This document shows, piece after piece, positions 1-8,670 of a stretch of 64,000 bases of DNA. Every line of letters begins with the position of its first letter. Within the stretch, counting starts at the first letter, position 1. The position numbers were made by a program, and so were the translations under genes. The notes beneath the pieces are model-generated. The model did not search any database. It worked only from the letters and a program-made list of their open reading frames with translations, and had not been told where the DNA came from. Location: assembly GCA_023653095.1 (NCBI GenBank), contig JAMNXP010000006.1, positions 1 to 64,000 of the forward strand. Direction: 5' to 3'. The DNA comes from Bacteroidia bacterium (lineage in GTDB: Bacteria > Bacteroidota > Bacteroidia > NS11-12g > UBA955).

Positions 1-37
<37 letters not shown>

Positions 38-106
38 AAGTTGTTTGACCCGGCTTCCCAAAGTATTTTTACTTGTTGGGTGGCTTGCTATTCCTTACCT
101 TTTCTT

Positions 107-115
107 TCAAAGAAC
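107..115 (-). promoter_or_regulatory. boxA-like antitermination site in the rRNA leader
   Basis: The minus strand reads GTTCTTTGA about 70 bases upstream of the 16S 5' end. This resembles the boxA element of rRNA leaders, which recruits the Nus antitermination complex. The call rests on a short motif in the right place. Confidence 0.5.
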
Positions 116-193
116 TTTATAAATCTGCTGACCCTCTTCACGATTCGCAGCACTTTATTTTTTTGTTTTTTCCGTTCCTTCCGAAGCGGGTTG

Positions 194-223
194 CAAAGGT
201 ACAAAACTTTTTGACTTTTACAA
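194..223 (-). promoter_or_regulatory. rRNA operon promoter, proximal (TTG-N19-TACCTTTG)
   Basis: On the minus strand TTG (221-223) is followed after exactly 19 bases by TACCTTTG (194-201). This matches the Bacteroidota primary sigma-factor consensus TTTG-N19-TAnnTTTG. It lies about 150 bases upstream of the 16S 5' end and faces it. Confidence 0.85.
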
Positions 224-299
224 CTCTTTTTGAAAAATAATTTGACTTTTTTTCGTCTCCTTGTTTTCTAATTCTTTTCTCTCTTTCAGAACGGGACTG

Positions 300-330
300 C
301 AAAAGTACTACTTATTTCCACACTTCCAAA
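300..330 (-). promoter_or_regulatory. rRNA operon promoter, distal (TTTG-N19-TACTTTTG)
   Basis: A complete match to the Bacteroidota promoter consensus: TTTG at 327-330, a 19-base spacer, and TACTTTTG at 300-307, all on the minus strand. It lies 106 bases upstream of the proximal promoter, so the rRNA operon has two tandem promoters. The rest of the gene-free stretch 38-376 is T-rich leader with nothing else recognisable. Confidence 0.8.
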
Positions 331-376
331 ACCTTCCCCAGAAAAAATTCAACAAAATGTACTAAGTCGCACATTT

Positions 377-1993
377 TCAGTCTACTAAAATTTGAACTTT
401 TTTAGTCTTCTTTTGATCAGTCCTAAAAAGCACCGTATACACTCCCCCCCTTAGCCCCAAATAAACCTCATTCTTCCCCTTTTCTACCTTCCACTCCCCC
501 ATCTTTTGTCCTAGGAAATTATAGATTTCTATCCATCCACCCACTGAAACATCCATGTTTAATGCATCTTCCTTATATATGGGCTGAGGATAAACCTCAA
601 AAACTACCGATTCCTTAACCTCTTCTCCCGATAATTTGAAGATTGTATCAATCTTCTGGCACCAATCTACCATGGCATTCCAAGAACCGTACACATCTAA
701 ACTACCTCCCATTTGAGTTTTTGTACTCAATGATGCAGATTTCTTAACCCCTTTACTCAACCAACCCCGCATCAGTTGCATGGCCAGCTCTGGGTTTTCA
801 ACCTTCAACTTCATGTAAGTGTCGCAGGTGAACGACTCCAACAATAACATCGAAGCGGCTACCATAGGCGATGCGAACGAAGTACCCGATTCATAAGAAT
901 AAGGCTCTCCCGGAAGTAACACATTTGGCAAAGTCGTATAAGCGTCGTTGCCAGGTGCTGCTATATCAATGAAGGTATCTGAATATCCGCTCCATGAATG
1001 TTGATTGTTCAAGTCACATAAATTCACCGAAATCATATAGCTTGACGGACATAAACTTGGAAGATCTCCCGTGGTTTCTACATTTACATTTCGATTGGTT
1101 GCTGCGGTAGCACTCCAAACTCCCACGGATCCTAAGGAATCATACAAGGGGCACCACCATGGAGCATCGGAAGGAAAGCCATTATCCATGCCAACTGACA
1201 TATTCAGTGCACCGATGTTCGCACCTTTCATTCCATTGGACTCCAAATACGACTTTTTCATCCTATATACATATAGCATGGCGCGGAGCACACCTGCTTC
1301 CACATCAACTTCATCAACAGGATAACAATTGACCGGCAAAATTTTGGCGTTCCACAGAACACCAGAAATACCTTTCGAATTATTTGCACGGGCCGCTGCA
1401 ATGCCTGCTACGGCCGTTCCATGTCCGTCAAACTGCGATATTGAAGTATAAACAGTTCCGTTTTGGTCACCGGCATTCCATCCCAAATAATCATCCACGT
1501 ACCCATTTTGATCATCATCTATTTGATTGTTGGGTATTTCAAGGGCATTTCGCCAAATCTGAGACCGTAAATCTTCATGGGTAGTATCAATTCCATCATC
1601 AATGACAGCAATAATCAACGAATCACCATTTCTGGTGGTCACGCCCGTGGTAAAATCCCACACTTTTTCCGCACGGATATGAGTTAGGTGAAATTGCTTG
1701 GCGAAATATGGGTCGTTGGGTTGGTACCTTTTAGAAATGGGTTTGGATTGGTAAACACGGTTGATTCCATCGGTGTTTTTTATTTTTTCGAGGGATACAT
1801 TCACGCCTGATGCACTGAACCAGCCCCAATCCCTGTCAATCACTGATATGTTCAAATCTGAAAGTCGAACTTTTAGTTGTTCTAAACTAATGTCACTTTG
1901 AAAATGTATGGGCAGAGTATGGGTAGGAAGGTTTTGTGCAGAAACTAATTGGAAAAAACATCCCCCGAAAATCAAAAATGCCCATTTCAACAT
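377..1993 (-). CDS. Secreted subtilisin-like serine peptidase (S8) with T9SS sorting domain
   Basis: Exported protease, 538 aa. Residues 1-19 form a signal peptide ending in SAQ. The S8 catalytic domain spans about 125-440. The Asp is in the AVIDDGID motif (about 132), the His in DGHGTAVAG (191) and the Ser in SGTSFASPM (372), with a likely oxyanion Asn near 300, so the triad looks intact. The last 80 residues, starting at YPQP, resemble the T9SS type A domain that directs outer-membrane export and surface anchoring. An exact TATCTTTG box sits 5 nt before the ATG. The gene reads toward the rRNA operon. Substrates cannot be inferred. Confidence 0.9.
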   Translation of the reverse strand: MLKWAFLIFGGCFFQLVSAQNLPTHTLPIHFQSDISLEQLKVRLSDLNISVIDRDWGWFSASGVNVSLEKIKNTDGINRVYQSKPISKRYQPNDPYFAKQFHLTHIRAEKVWDFTTGVTTRNGDSLIIAVIDDGIDTTHEDLRSQIWRNALEIPNNQIDDDQNGYVDDYLGWNAGDQNGTVYTSISQFDGHGTAVAGIAAARANNSKGISGVLWNAKILPVNCYPVDEVDVEAGVLRAMLYVYRMKKSYLESNGMKGANIGALNMSVGMDNGFPSDAPWWCPLYDSLGSVGVWSATAATNRNVNVETTGDLPSLCPSSYMISVNLCDLNNQHSWSGYSDTFIDIAAPGNDAYTTLPNVLLPGEPYSYESGTSFASPMVAASMLLLESFTCDTYMKLKVENPELAMQLMRGWLSKGVKKSASLSTKTQMGGSLDVYGSWNAMVDWCQKIDTIFKLSGEEVKESVVFEVYPQPIYKEDALNMDVSVGGWIEIYNFLGQKMGEWKVEKGKNEVYLGLRGGVYTVLFRTDQKKTKKVQILVD

Positions 1994-1998
1994 AAAAT

Positions 1999-2006
1999 CA
2001 AAGATA
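1999..2006 (-). promoter_or_regulatory. -7 box TATCTTTG 5 nt before the S8 peptidase start
   Basis: The minus strand reads TATCTTTG, then five bases, then ATG. It abuts the U-tract of the upstream terminator. No TTTG is seen at the expected 19-base spacing, because the hairpin occupies that space. Confidence 0.6.
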
Positions 2007-2036
2007 ACAAAAAGGCCGACTCTTGTGAGCCGGCCT
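2007..2036 (-). terminator. Intrinsic terminator of the TPR protein gene
   Basis: A hairpin with arms 2013-2022 and 2027-2036 (one A/C mismatch) and a TTGT loop is followed on the minus strand by a T-run. It ends transcription of the TPR gene about 25 bases after its stop codon. Confidence 0.85.
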
Positions 2037-2060
2037 AATCATATTAAACGTTTAATTTAC

Positions 2061-3830
2061 TTATTTTTTACCCGCTGCTTTTTGACGAGCCTCACGTGCG
2101 CGAAGTTTTTCGAGGTACTCATCAATACGAGCTTTAATGTCAGCGGTCACGGTATCTTCAGGATTCACTTCTAAAACTTTCCCGTAGTAGTAGCTGCAAT
2201 CTTCGTATCTTTTGTTCTTCTGTGCATAGAAGGCCATGTTGCGATAGGCATTTTCAATGTCTTTTTTGAATTTCACCTGATCTTCTGGAGTAAGTTTATT
2301 CAACCAACGGTTGTATGCGGCTGTAACATTTCCTGTAGAATCAGTTGGGTCTAAAAGAGCAGATGACTGGGCTACCAAATAGTAACCAGAAATGTAGTTG
2401 GTATCTTGTGTGATGATTTCGTTGTAGGTTTTCACTGACTCTTCATATCGCTCCATGAAATCCAAGCAACGACCAGCAAAGAATAGATCTCTCAAATTCA
2501 AAGTGCCGCCGTTTTTTACGCGCTTAAATTCCAAGGTTTTGTAGGCCTTATCAAAAGCACCGTATTTCTTGCCTTTTAGTCCGGCAATTTGAACGTCATT
2601 GGCGCCTTCTGCATTATCTTTTTCCAATTTCGCAATCTCTTTGTGCAAGTCTGAACCTAAATTATAGTATTGTTCACGAACGGCATCATACATGCTTTCT
2701 GTAGATTTTGCAGTATCTTGAAGTACTTTGGTAAACAATTCAAAAGCTTCCTTTTGTTTATCGGCTCTGTAAAGCAAGGTTGCCTTGAAGTACATTTCGC
2801 GGTTGAACAATGTGCGATTTTTAGGAGCTACAAACTTCTCTTCATACATCTTGAAGTTTTCAAGTCCGTCGTTAATCTCTTCAGCGGTTGCATCTTTCTT
2901 ACCTACAATGGCATAAGCAATAACGCCGTAGATATTGGGTACTTCTTTTTGTTTCAACAGGGCTTTACCTTCAGCAATGGCTCTATCGAATTCACTATTC
3001 AAATAAAGAGCTTCTACATATTTAACGCGAGCAGACAAGTTATTGTTACGCTTCAAATATTGCTCGAAATAGTAAATAGAACTATCTTTTTGTCCCATCA
3101 ATTGCAATACTTCTGCCATTTGACGGTATGCAGGAGCATATTCTAAGTCCTTACTCAAAGCTTCAGCGATACGCAATTTAGAAAGTTCATAGTTCTTAAC
3201 TCTTCTATATACATAAGCTTCTTTCAACAATGGACGAGGGTCTTCGGGTTGTTCGTAACCAGAAACGATGAACTGTTGAACGGCTTGAGATAGATCTGCT
3301 TTGTTAATAACCATAAGAGCATCACCTAAAAGCAATTTAGTTTCGAAATCATCAATCGCAGCTTCCAAATAGGTTTTTGCTTTTTGGGCATTGGCGATTT
3401 CTGTTTTCTCGTCGGATGTTCCAACAGAAAGGTAAGCTCTACCTATTTCTTTGTTGATTAGTCCTTTTTTCTTTTTGCTGATATCTTGAGCTTGAACAAA
3501 ATAATTTTCAGCAGCAGAATTGTTTCCTTGACGAAGTGCCAACATACCTTTACCTACTAAGATCATTTTACATTTAGGAGCATTAATTGCTCCTTGATCT
3601 AAAATTTGAATGGCAGAAATAGAATCGCCTTTAAGGAGGTGATTCACGGCTGAATAATAGTAATTCATACCATCTTTTGGTTTCTTGGCAATAAGTTTGG
3701 TATATACACCGGCGGCGTCTTCGTATTGTTCATTTCTAACGAAACGGTCAGCCTCTTTAATGGTTTGAGCATTTAAGACCTGTAAGGATAGCCCTATGGA
3801 TAATGCTGTAAATAAAAGATGTCTTTTCAT
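2061..3830 (-). CDS. Periplasmic tetratricopeptide-repeat protein
   Basis: 589 aa with an N-terminal signal peptide ending in LNAQ (about residue 22). The rest is helical TPR-type sequence with many A/Y/L-spaced repeats, for example around 25-60, 90-120, 230-260 and 490-580. The C-terminus is Lys/Arg rich. TPR proteins of this kind act as protein-interaction scaffolds; no catalytic motif is visible. It lies 92 bases downstream of the PstS-like lipoprotein gene on the same strand. In many Bacteroidota a TPR protein follows a PstS-like gene in the exbB-exbD-tonB cluster, but no exbB, exbD or tonB is present here. Its function is inferred only as scaffolding. Confidence 0.85.
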   Translation of the reverse strand: MKRHLLFTALSIGLSLQVLNAQTIKEADRFVRNEQYEDAAGVYTKLIAKKPKDGMNYYYSAVNHLLKGDSISAIQILDQGAINAPKCKMILVGKGMLALRQGNNSAAENYFVQAQDISKKKKGLINKEIGRAYLSVGTSDEKTEIANAQKAKTYLEAAIDDFETKLLLGDALMVINKADLSQAVQQFIVSGYEQPEDPRPLLKEAYVYRRVKNYELSKLRIAEALSKDLEYAPAYRQMAEVLQLMGQKDSSIYYFEQYLKRNNNLSARVKYVEALYLNSEFDRAIAEGKALLKQKEVPNIYGVIAYAIVGKKDATAEEINDGLENFKMYEEKFVAPKNRTLFNREMYFKATLLYRADKQKEAFELFTKVLQDTAKSTESMYDAVREQYYNLGSDLHKEIAKLEKDNAEGANDVQIAGLKGKKYGAFDKAYKTLEFKRVKNGGTLNLRDLFFAGRCLDFMERYEESVKTYNEIITQDTNYISGYYLVAQSSALLDPTDSTGNVTAAYNRWLNKLTPEDQVKFKKDIENAYRNMAFYAQKNKRYEDCSYYYGKVLEVNPEDTVTADIKARIDEYLEKLRAREARQKAAGKK

Positions 3831-3922
3831 TTTGAATGCAAAAAAAATAAATATATGTTAAAAGTAGGTTAGCTAATTATTAATTACGACAAATATACCC
3901 ATTAAATTGTTCAATTACTTCT

Positions 3923-4903
3923 TCAATTAGGAAGGTCTAATTCTATTTTACGGCCTTGGTAGTTTTTTGGCAACAACCCCGATTTTTTCATGAGCGCCTG
4001 TCCGGCTTGACTGTTACAATAAAGTACAAAACCCGTAATTAACCCAGAATAACCTTGCATTTCATAACTTACAACGGGTTGATCAAACGGATATTGTGCC
4101 AGGCTAATTTGCGATTGAAAGGGATAAGTAAATTTTCCTTGTTTATTTTCAATGGCCAATATCTTGACATTTTTGGAATTAGCCAAAGCAAGACTGTCTT
4201 TTTTATCTGCAATACAATTTAAAGAAACCACCCCAATGGTATTGGGATTCCTAGAAACGTATTGAATAATTTCTTGGTGGCTATTGAACCAACGAACATG
4301 ATTTCCCGGTTGATGATTCATCCATTTTTGCTCAATACTTTCTGAAGAATCAGAAACTTCGCCTTTTAAGTTTGTGACGTATTTCTGACTTGAGAAGAAC
4401 TTCGCTAACCTTCCCCACTCCGATGAAGACCTAGAGGGAAGTATCCAGTTAAAACTTGACTCATTGGCTGATTTTTTGAAAACGCCCCCAAAAAGTTCAT
4501 TTCTAATTTGATCTAATTTTAAATTTTCTAATTGAGACTCACGAGAAGTAATAAAAACCAAGGAGGTGGTACCTAATTCAATTTCATTGACTGTAGAATT
4601 TTTTTGTTGCTTCAACCAGGCTAATTGGGCTGAATTGAATCTTTCGTGCATGAATACTCCATGTAACGAATCTTTCAACAACAAATCTGTCAATTCAGAA
4701 TAGTTGCCGTAGATAGGGGTGATTTTTGCCTTGGGATATTGAGAGTGAAAAATTTCTAGCCACTGTTGAACCATGAAGGTATCTCCCCATTCGAAGCCAA
4801 TAGAAACCTGCCCAGCCGTAGGAACGTCTTTTCCCTTTCCAGAGAAGGATATTTCCTGACATCCCCAAAAAGCGACAGCTACAAGGAGCAAAAGAATTCT
4901 CAT
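3923..4903 (-). CDS. PstS-like phosphate-type substrate-binding lipoprotein
   Basis: 326 aa. The first 15 residues are a lipoprotein signal with the lipobox ending in WGC, so the protein should be lipid-anchored in the periplasm. The rest resembles the periplasmic-binding-protein fold of the PstS family, with a C-terminal GLITGFVLYCNSQAGQALM segment typical of PstS homologues. No Pst permease or ATPase gene is nearby, so a role in phosphate import is doubtful. In Bacteroidota such orphan PstS-like proteins are usually next to TonB/TPR genes. Its start codon overlaps the stop of the upstream small membrane protein by 4 nt (ATGA), so the two are translationally coupled. Confidence 0.75.
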   Translation of the reverse strand: MRILLLLVAVAFWGCQEISFSGKGKDVPTAGQVSIGFEWGDTFMVQQWLEIFHSQYPKAKITPIYGNYSELTDLLLKDSLHGVFMHERFNSAQLAWLKQQKNSTVNEIELGTTSLVFITSRESQLENLKLDQIRNELFGGVFKKSANESSFNWILPSRSSSEWGRLAKFFSSQKYVTNLKGEVSDSSESIEQKWMNHQPGNHVRWFNSHQEIIQYVSRNPNTIGVVSLNCIADKKDSLALANSKNVKILAIENKQGKFTYPFQSQISLAQYPFDQPVVSYEMQGYSGLITGFVLYCNSQAGQALMKKSGLLPKNYQGRKIELDLPN

Positions 4904-5103
4904 GCTTCCTTGTTCTTCCGGTGAATAGACAACGCTTTATATCCTCTGAAAGCGCCCCACAAAAACAAGACCATAGCGAAGATTAAATTAGAATGTTCAT
5001 ACTTGCTGATATTTATAGCGGCTTGAGGAACAACTAAGATATATATCCCAATGGTAATAAAAAGAATTGCCGTAAAAAGATGGTATTTATAACCCGGTTT
5101 CAT
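4900..5103 (-). CDS. Small two-helix membrane protein
   Basis: 67 aa with two predicted membrane helices (about 9-26 and 38-56) and a basic C-terminus (HRKNKEA). The family is not recognised. It is the first gene of a unit with the PstS-like lipoprotein, overlapping it by 4 nt. An exact TAACTTTG box lies 5 nt before the ATG, and the terminator of the preceding gene sits directly upstream. In related clusters the equivalent position is held by TonB/ExbD-type membrane genes; nothing in the sequence shows this protein is one. Confidence 0.7.
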   Translation of the reverse strand: MKPGYKYHLFTAILFITIGIYILVVPQAAINISKYEHSNLIFAMVLFLWGAFRGYKALSIHRKNKEA

Positions 5104-5108
5104 GCCAA

Positions 5109-5116
5109 CAAAGTTA
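5109..5116 (-). promoter_or_regulatory. -7 box TAACTTTG 5 nt before the 67-aa gene
   Basis: The minus strand reads TAACTTTG, then five bases, then ATG. It sits immediately downstream of the terminator hairpin at 5121-5149. A TTTG lies in the hairpin loop at 5132-5135, but with only 15 bases of spacer. Confidence 0.6.
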
Positions 5117-5149
5117 ATAAAAAAGGCTACCCAAATTGAGTAGCCTTTT
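5117..5149 (-). terminator. Intrinsic terminator of the Asp-box T9SS protein gene
   Basis: Arms at 5121-5130 and 5140-5149 form a ten-pair stem with a nine-base loop, followed on the minus strand by a T-rich tract. It lies just after the stop codon of the gene ending at 5170. Confidence 0.9.
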
Positions 5150-5169
5150 TTATTAAAAGCAATTATTTT

Positions 5170-7122
5170 TTACTTAACCATCATGGTTTTGCTCACTGAA
5201 TTAGCTCCTGAAATTACAGTGTAAGTGTAAATTCCTGAAGTCAAACCTTCAGCGTTGATGGTCAATTGGTGATTACCTCTCAACAAGTTGTTGTAATCAA
5301 AAGATTTCACCAAAGCGCCCATGGTATTTCTAACTTCAATTTTAACATCTCCAGGTTTGGTCAAGAAGATGATTACGTCTGAAGTTTGATCGAATGGATT
5401 GGGTTGGTTTTGATTCACAACAAACACTTCCCCTGTATGAGGAAGTTCAGTGCTCAAACCGTGCACCATTCCAATTGACTCAGACAAGATCTCGCTCACG
5501 GGTACCGCTTGGTACATGATTTTATTTTCAATTACTTCGTGGTTTGCCATCAAAACATCGTTGTTCTGAAGGTTGGTACCTGGAATCTCGTCTTGCTGCC
5601 ACATGAAGTGCAAGAAATTGTCAGCTTCACGAGCAACTGATCCAAAATCGTCTTCTTTCATCAAATACTGAGTTAAGTTCTGAGGATTTCCCCAAGTCAT
5701 ACCACCATCAGTTGAATAAACAATTCCAATATCACGGTAGTTTGCATCCAAATCAGAAATATCACCTTCTACAGGGAAACTGAATATGCAATATAAATTT
5801 CCGTTAGGGTCTAATGCAGCATTAGGCTGACGCATGGCATTGGTATTACCCAAACGCGCAACAGTGGAATATCCGGAGGGCAAACTGCCGCTGGATAATG
5901 CCTGAGTTGTGGCTTGACTTAAAATTACACCTCCATCTTCATCGCGATCAAAAGGCGTAGATGTTGAGATGATTTTTCCTGCGGCCATATCTTCATTCCA
6001 ATAAACGATTGCCTGATAGGCTGGATAGAAACTATAAGTTTCATTTGCGGTATCATCATCAAATACTCTTCCCAATCCCCAGAATGCATGTACTTTCCCA
6101 TTGGCATCAATAATAACGTCCACGGTTCCGTCATTAGTGAACGGGGTATCGATCATTAGTTTTTTAGCATTGTATGGCGCGTATGGGAAAGAATCTGCCA
6201 AATAGCGTCTCCACGTTTGTCCGTAGTCAACACTCTTCCACAAAGCCACTCCTTGAAGATTGTCAGCATTCGCAATAACAACTACATTTCCACGAGAATC
6301 AATGGCGTATTGATCTGCACCACCGTTGTTGGTAAGTGTACTATCGTAGTTTGGCAACATTTGGTGTTGGATGTTCCAAGTTTCACCACCGTCAAAACTA
6401 CGGCTGTAAACCATAGGTGCATAAATACCTTTTCTGCGAGGCGCACGTGCTTCGCCAGGAGCAGCAGAATCGGTGTAAGAACAAATCAAGTGAATGGTAT
6501 CACCGGTGTTTGCTGTTCTAGCCCAGATGGGTTTATAAGGAGTTTCATTCAAAACGTATGAAGTGGTTGATGGACGATCGCCTTCTTTAGAAGATTTAGT
6601 CATGAAAAATCCACCGTTTGTAGCATCGTGAGCAATGACAAAAGTTCCACCGTTGCTCAACTCACCAATGTTTGGCCAACCTGAACGGTTGCTCGCTTCT
6701 ACTTTATTTGCAGATGCTTCACCCCAAGTTGAACCTTCTCCGGCAGCTTTAAAATTGTAACCAGCACCTCTACCAGGAAAACCAGCAGCACCTGAAGATG
6801 CGGTTGTCCAAGTGGCAGATACTGCACCACTTTTATGACGAATGATACGGTGTGGCATTGCTCCGTTTGATTGAAGATCGTAGTAAGTACTTCCTATTTC
6901 AATAAACGAACTGTGATCAGCAGCTCTATTGGAAATACCTTTAGTAGATTGGCGAACTTTACCTGTGTACTGTGGTACATCCGCTAAGGTTTTTGTTGGG
7001 TTCCATTCAGCTTTTGCAGGATACTTCATAGCATCGGCTGAAATTTGAGAAGTATTTACTTGTTGAGAAAAAGAGATTCCCACCAAGCCAATACCCATAA
7101 ATAGAGAGTATAACTTTTTCAT
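5170..7122 (-). CDS. Secreted Asp-box (BNR) beta-propeller protein with T9SS sorting domain
   Basis: 650 aa, signal peptide ending in SFSQ (about 20). At least three Asp-box motifs of the form SxDxGxTW are visible: SFDGGETW (242-249), SVDYGQTW (297-304) and STDGGMTW (about 485). These mark the turns of a sialidase-type beta-propeller. The typical sialidase catalytic Arg triad and FRIP motif were not identified, so enzymatic activity is not claimed. The last 75 residues are a T9SS type A domain (NQPNPFDQTS at its start, ending in SKTMMVK). It is probably a surface or released protein. It is a single gene with its own terminator. Confidence 0.85.
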   Translation of the reverse strand: MKKLYSLFMGIGLVGISFSQQVNTSQISADAMKYPAKAEWNPTKTLADVPQYTGKVRQSTKGISNRAADHSSFIEIGSTYYDLQSNGAMPHRIIRHKSGAVSATWTTASSGAAGFPGRGAGYNFKAAGEGSTWGEASANKVEASNRSGWPNIGELSNGGTFVIAHDATNGGFFMTKSSKEGDRPSTTSYVLNETPYKPIWARTANTGDTIHLICSYTDSAAPGEARAPRRKGIYAPMVYSRSFDGGETWNIQHQMLPNYDSTLTNNGGADQYAIDSRGNVVVIANADNLQGVALWKSVDYGQTWRRYLADSFPYAPYNAKKLMIDTPFTNDGTVDVIIDANGKVHAFWGLGRVFDDDTANETYSFYPAYQAIVYWNEDMAAGKIISTSTPFDRDEDGGVILSQATTQALSSGSLPSGYSTVARLGNTNAMRQPNAALDPNGNLYCIFSFPVEGDISDLDANYRDIGIVYSTDGGMTWGNPQNLTQYLMKEDDFGSVAREADNFLHFMWQQDEIPGTNLQNNDVLMANHEVIENKIMYQAVPVSEILSESIGMVHGLSTELPHTGEVFVVNQNQPNPFDQTSDVIIFLTKPGDVKIEVRNTMGALVKSFDYNNLLRGNHQLTINAEGLTSGIYTYTVISGANSVSKTMMVK

Positions 7123-7192
7123 AATTTAAAAATTGCTTTTTTGCGAATTACGGACATTCCCACAAGAAATGGAAATTTTATACGTTTAATGA

Positions 7193-8212
7193 CTATTTTT
7201 TGAGAATATTCACAACGGTCTCAACCAACAAATCACCATCAGTGGCATTTCCCCTGTTGATACCCTTGAGACGTAAATCTAAGTACTTCAAGATATTCAT
7301 TACTTTCTCAAGATCTACCATTGAATAATTGGACTTAGCTGAGAAATATTCATCCATGAAATAGGGGTTTACACCAATTTCCTTGGCTAAATCAGTTTTG
7401 TTGGAAGATTTGCTGTTGTGCAGCAGCATGATTCTATTGAAGTATGCAAATAACACCGGGAACACACGCATCATTTCACCGCGTTCCATTTTTTGTCCCA
7501 TTTGATGGGCTATCTGAATGCTCTTGTTGAAGTTTCTGTAAGCCAATGCAGATTGAAGTTCAAATACGTTGTACTCTCTGTTGAATCCTACCTGTTCATC
7601 AACGTGGGCAATTTTTATGAATTCTTCTTTAACCGAAGCAAAAATCTTCTCGAGTTCATTGTGAATGACACTCAAATCTGCTCCAATCAAATCTAACAAC
7701 CTTTGGGTTGCATCTTGATCTAAGACCTTACCCTTCATTTTTGCAAATTTGGGAAGCCAATCTTTGATCTGGTAATCGCGCAATTTTTGAAAATTGACGG
7801 TGGTATACTTTGAAGCTGTTTTTGCAAATTTGCTTCTCATATCAAGCTTCCCGCTGCGGTAAACCAAAACTAAAACAGTTGAAGTAAGAGGATTCTCTAA
7901 ATACGGCACCAAATTTTCAACCTCTTTTAAATCTTGGGCATCTTTAACTACAACCAATTGATAATCGCTCATCATGGGATAGCGTTTACAAATTCCTATC
8001 AGTTCAATGCTAGAAACTTCCTTTCCATAAACGATGGTTTGATTAAAACTGCGTGATTCAGGGGCAACAACCGAATTTTCCAAAACAGAGGTTACTTCAT
8101 CCACAAAAAAAGTCTCCTCCCCTTGCAGCAAATAAACAGGCGAGAACTTTCCTGACTTTATTTCCGTCAAAATTTGTTGGAACTGTGGAACGGTATCGGT
8201 TGCTTTGGCCAT
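7193..8212 (-). CDS. holA: DNA polymerase III subunit delta
   Basis: 339 aa, the normal length of HolA. This subunit is the clamp-loader 'wrench' that opens the beta sliding clamp at replication forks. The N-terminus (FSPVYLLQGEETFFVDEV) and the C-terminal helical domain with LDLRLKGINRG match the family. It is divergent from the HsdR_N-domain gene, with about 20 bases between the two start codons, an arrangement found in many Bacteroidota. Confidence 0.93.
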   Translation of the reverse strand: MAKATDTVPQFQQILTEIKSGKFSPVYLLQGEETFFVDEVTSVLENSVVAPESRSFNQTIVYGKEVSSIELIGICKRYPMMSDYQLVVVKDAQDLKEVENLVPYLENPLTSTVLVLVYRSGKLDMRSKFAKTASKYTTVNFQKLRDYQIKDWLPKFAKMKGKVLDQDATQRLLDLIGADLSVIHNELEKIFASVKEEFIKIAHVDEQVGFNREYNVFELQSALAYRNFNKSIQIAHQMGQKMERGEMMRVFPVLFAYFNRIMLLHNSKSSNKTDLAKEIGVNPYFMDEYFSAKSNYSMVDLEKVMNILKYLDLRLKGINRGNATDGDLLVETVVNILKK

Positions 8213-8232
8213 GATTGTGTATTTTTACCGCA

Positions 8233-8670
8233 ATGGAAAAACTGAACTTTCCGGAATTCCAATGGGGCAATCGTATTGATGAGCAAAAAAAACTCATTTT
8301 TGACAGAGTACGTAAAAAAAATTATCCCCTTACACCGGAAGAATGGGTGAGGCAAAATTGCTTGGAGTTACTTTTGAACCATTACAAAATCAACGAAGGT
8401 AAAATTGCAGTAGAGCGAGGCCTTAAGGTGTCAGGAATTTCTAAACGCTTTGATATTGTAGTATTTACAGACAAAATACACCCCAAAATTTTGGTTGAAT
8501 GTAAGGCTCCTAAAGTTGAAATAACCCGCAATGTGGTTATCCAAGCTTCTCAATATAACACTAAATTGGACAGTGAATTTATTTGGTTAACCAACGGAGT
8601 TACGCATGTTTGGATGCAAAAAAACGATGATAAAGAATACGGATTGATTGATTTTCCGCGACAAATTTAA
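8233..8670 (+). CDS. Stand-alone HsdR N-terminal (PD-(D/E)xK) domain protein
   Basis: 145 aa from the ATG at 8233. An earlier in-frame start at 8215 lies only two bases from the divergent holA start and is less likely. The protein is only the type I restriction R-subunit N-terminal domain, with a nuclease-like core: D in RFDIVVF and the E-C-K triad in PKILVECKAP. No helicase, methylase or specificity subunit is nearby, so it is not a restriction system. It is conserved next to holA in Bacteroidota, which hints at a housekeeping role in DNA metabolism (inference). Its stop overlaps the convergent lipoprotein gene by 4 nt. Confidence 0.88.
   Translation: MEKLNFPEFQWGNRIDEQKKLIFDRVRKKNYPLTPEEWVRQNCLELLLNHYKINEGKIAVERGLKVSGISKRFDIVVFTDKIHPKILVECKAPKVEITRNVVIQASQYNTKLDSEFIWLTNGVTHVWMQKNDDKEYGLIDFPRQI

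Noticed and set aside
2670..3146. 158-aa open frame on the plus strand
   Set aside because: It is entirely antisense to the TPR gene and has no family-like sequence.
8233..8670. Remnant of a type I restriction system
   Set aside because: The domain is complete and intact, in a conserved place beside holA, with no decayed hsdM or hsdS fragments nearby.
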